NCBI GenBank assembly: GCA_965651135.1
Contig: CBFGRJ010000158.1
Location: forward strand, 1 to 15,032
DNA length: 15,032 nt
DNA from: JAICQQ01 sp965651135
GTDB lineage: Bacteria > Myxococcota_A > Polyangia > Polyangiales > Polyangiaceae
Direction: 5' to 3'
Positions 14,008 through 15,032 of this stretch are shown in pieces (positions within the stretch are counted from its first letter, which is position 1; the number at the start of each line of letters is the position of its first letter). The translations under genes and the position numbers were made by a program. The notes beneath the pieces are model-generated. The model searched no databases. It was not told the origin of the DNA and worked only from the letters and a program-made list of their open reading frames with translations.

Positions 14008-15032
14008 AGGCCGGCCCGGATTGGGCGCTATGCTCGAGACAAGAGGCCAGCACGCGTGCCGCTTCGAGGGCTTGCTGCGTTTCGACGTCTCGATGGAGCA
14101 CCAGACGCACTCGGTCGGGCCCCATGGCATGAAACAGAACACCCTTGGCGCTGGCCAACTCGACGGCTCGTTCGGCGAAACCTGGGACTTGGAGCAGAAC
14201 GATGTTCGTTTCGGGTTCGTTGACCTGGGCGCCCGCATCGCGCAACACGTTGGCGACTTGGCGAGCCTTCTCGTGATCTTCGATGAGGGCGTGCCGGTGT
14301 TCGCGTAAGGCGAAGAGTGCGCCTGCGGCCAAAATCCCGGCTTGTCGCATGCCGCCACCCAACATTTTCCGGAAGCGGCGCGCCTCGTCGATGAGGGCCT
14401 GGCTGCCCACTAGAGCCGAGCCGACTGGAGCACCGAGCCCTTTGGAGTAACATACCGAGATGCTGTCGAAGGGGGCTGCGGCGTCGGCAGGCGACTCACC
14501 CGTCGCTGCGCAGGCATTCCAAAGTCGTGCTCCGTCTAGGTGGAGCTTGAGCTCGCGTCGGTCGGCGAGGTTTCGTAGTGCGATGATGTTCCGTTTGGGG
14601 AAGATCTTGCCCCCCGAAAGATTGTGGGTGTTCTCTACGGCGATCATCACGCTCTTGGGGTACGGAATGCCGCCGGGTTTCAGCACTCGTTCGGCTTGCT
14701 CGGCATCGAAAATCCCGGTGTCGCCCGCGACGGCGAATTGAGCGCCTGCCCAGGCGGCGCCGGCCCCCGATTCATGCCAGGCGATGTGTGCGGCATAGCC
14801 GACGATCACCTCGTCTCCTCGGCGAACCTGGGTCAAGAGCGCGAGCTGATTGGCCATGGTTCCCGACGGAACGAACAGCGCTGCCGGCTTGTCGAGTAGC
14901 CCGGCCGTGGTCGCTTCCAAGTCTCGAACGCTCGGATCTTCTCCGTACACGTCGTCGCCGACTTCTGCGGCTGCCATGGCGGCACGCATGCCAGCGCTGG
15001 GTCGAGTGACGGTGTCGGAACGCAAGTCGATA
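14006..15032 (-). CDS. ltaE: Low-specificity L-threonine aldolase (5' end cut by window edge)
   Basis: This PLP-dependent fold-type I enzyme cleaves L-threonine or L-allo-threonine to glycine and acetaldehyde. The 341 visible residues begin I-D-L-R-S-D-T-V-T, the usual second to tenth residues of the family, so only the start codon or a few residues lie beyond the right edge. Motifs, counted from the visible Ile-1 (one to two residues may precede), include GDDVYGEDPSV (near 25-35), SGTMANQLAL (near 56-65), ENTHNLSGG (near 133-141), HLDGARLWN (near 164-172, with the cofactor-binding Asp) and SKGLGAPVGSALVG (near 196-209, with Lys about 197 forming the PLP Schiff base). The length is normal. 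It is the upstream partner of the TPR lipoprotein gene. Confidence 0.95.
   Translation of the reverse strand, partial: IDLRSDTVTRPSAGMRAAMAAAEVGDDVYGEDPSVRDLEATTAGLLDKPAALFVPSGTMANQLALLTQVRRGDEVIVGYAAHIAWHESGAGAAWAGAQFAVAGDTGIFDAEQAERVLKPGGIPYPKSVMIAVENTHNLSGGKIFPKRNIIALRNLADRRELKLHLDGARLWNACAATGESPADAAAPFDSISVCYSKGLGAPVGSALVGSQALIDEARRFRKMLGGGMRQAGILAAGALFALREHRHALIEDHEKARQVANVLRDAGAQVNEPETNIVLLQVPGFAERAVELASAKGVLFHAMGPDRVRLVLHRDVETQQALEAARVLASCLEHSAQSGPA

Noticed and set aside
14006..14358. N-terminal extension of the TPR lipoprotein frame
   Set aside because: It overlaps the aldolase gene in another frame. GTG 13995 has a strong Shine-Dalgarno and gives a lipoprotein signal.

Overview
This is a GC-rich, gene-dense stretch of bacterial chromosome with many GTG/TTG starts. 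It carries predicted lipoproteins, a lamin-tail-domain surface protein, and a zinc-ribbon/FHA protein next to a PP2C phosphatase. That mix suggests a myxobacterium or related deltaproteobacterium (Myxococcota, Polyangia-like). This is an inference from gene content and composition; no rRNA or other taxonomic marker is present. No tRNA, insertion sequence, phage gene or CRISPR array is visible.

Layout. 1-198 is the acidic C-terminal tail of a gene that begins outside the window, built from 21 copies of a 9-bp repeat. 199-445 is non-coding and has hairpins at both ends. A small XRE-like HTH gene (minus, 446-805) diverges from a lamin-tail lipoprotein gene (plus, 857-2359). That lipoprotein gene converges on a minus-strand pair: a five-helix membrane protein (3845-4531) followed by a PmbA/TldE-type protein (2406-3767). 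Twelve bases from the membrane-protein start, larB-larC (4544-6620, plus) begin. They encode two of the three enzymes that make the nickel-pincer nucleotide (NPN) cofactor.

A likely six-gene operon fills 12444 down to 6598 on the minus strand, in transcription order: outer-membrane beta-barrel protein, triple zinc-ribbon/double-FHA protein, PP2C Ser/Thr phosphatase with a C-terminal anchor, OppB/DppB-like permease with a large helical insertion, short DppC-like permease, and a thioredoxin-rhodanese fusion. Two junctions are 4-bp start/stop overlaps and the other gaps are short. FHA and PP2C proteins read and erase Ser/Thr phosphorylation, but no kinase is in the window. The permease pair has no ATPase or binding protein beside it.

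Divergent from that operon, a good sigma70-type promoter drives a small, very acidic protein (12572-12931). Its 3' end overlaps the end of a minus-strand TPR lipoprotein gene (12916-13995), which follows a low-specificity L-threonine aldolase gene (14006 to the right edge, missing only its first codon or so). Most interesting are the HEAT-like insertion in the permease and the operon around it, the His-rich N-terminus of LarC, a possible leaderless larB, and the 9-bp acidic repeat.
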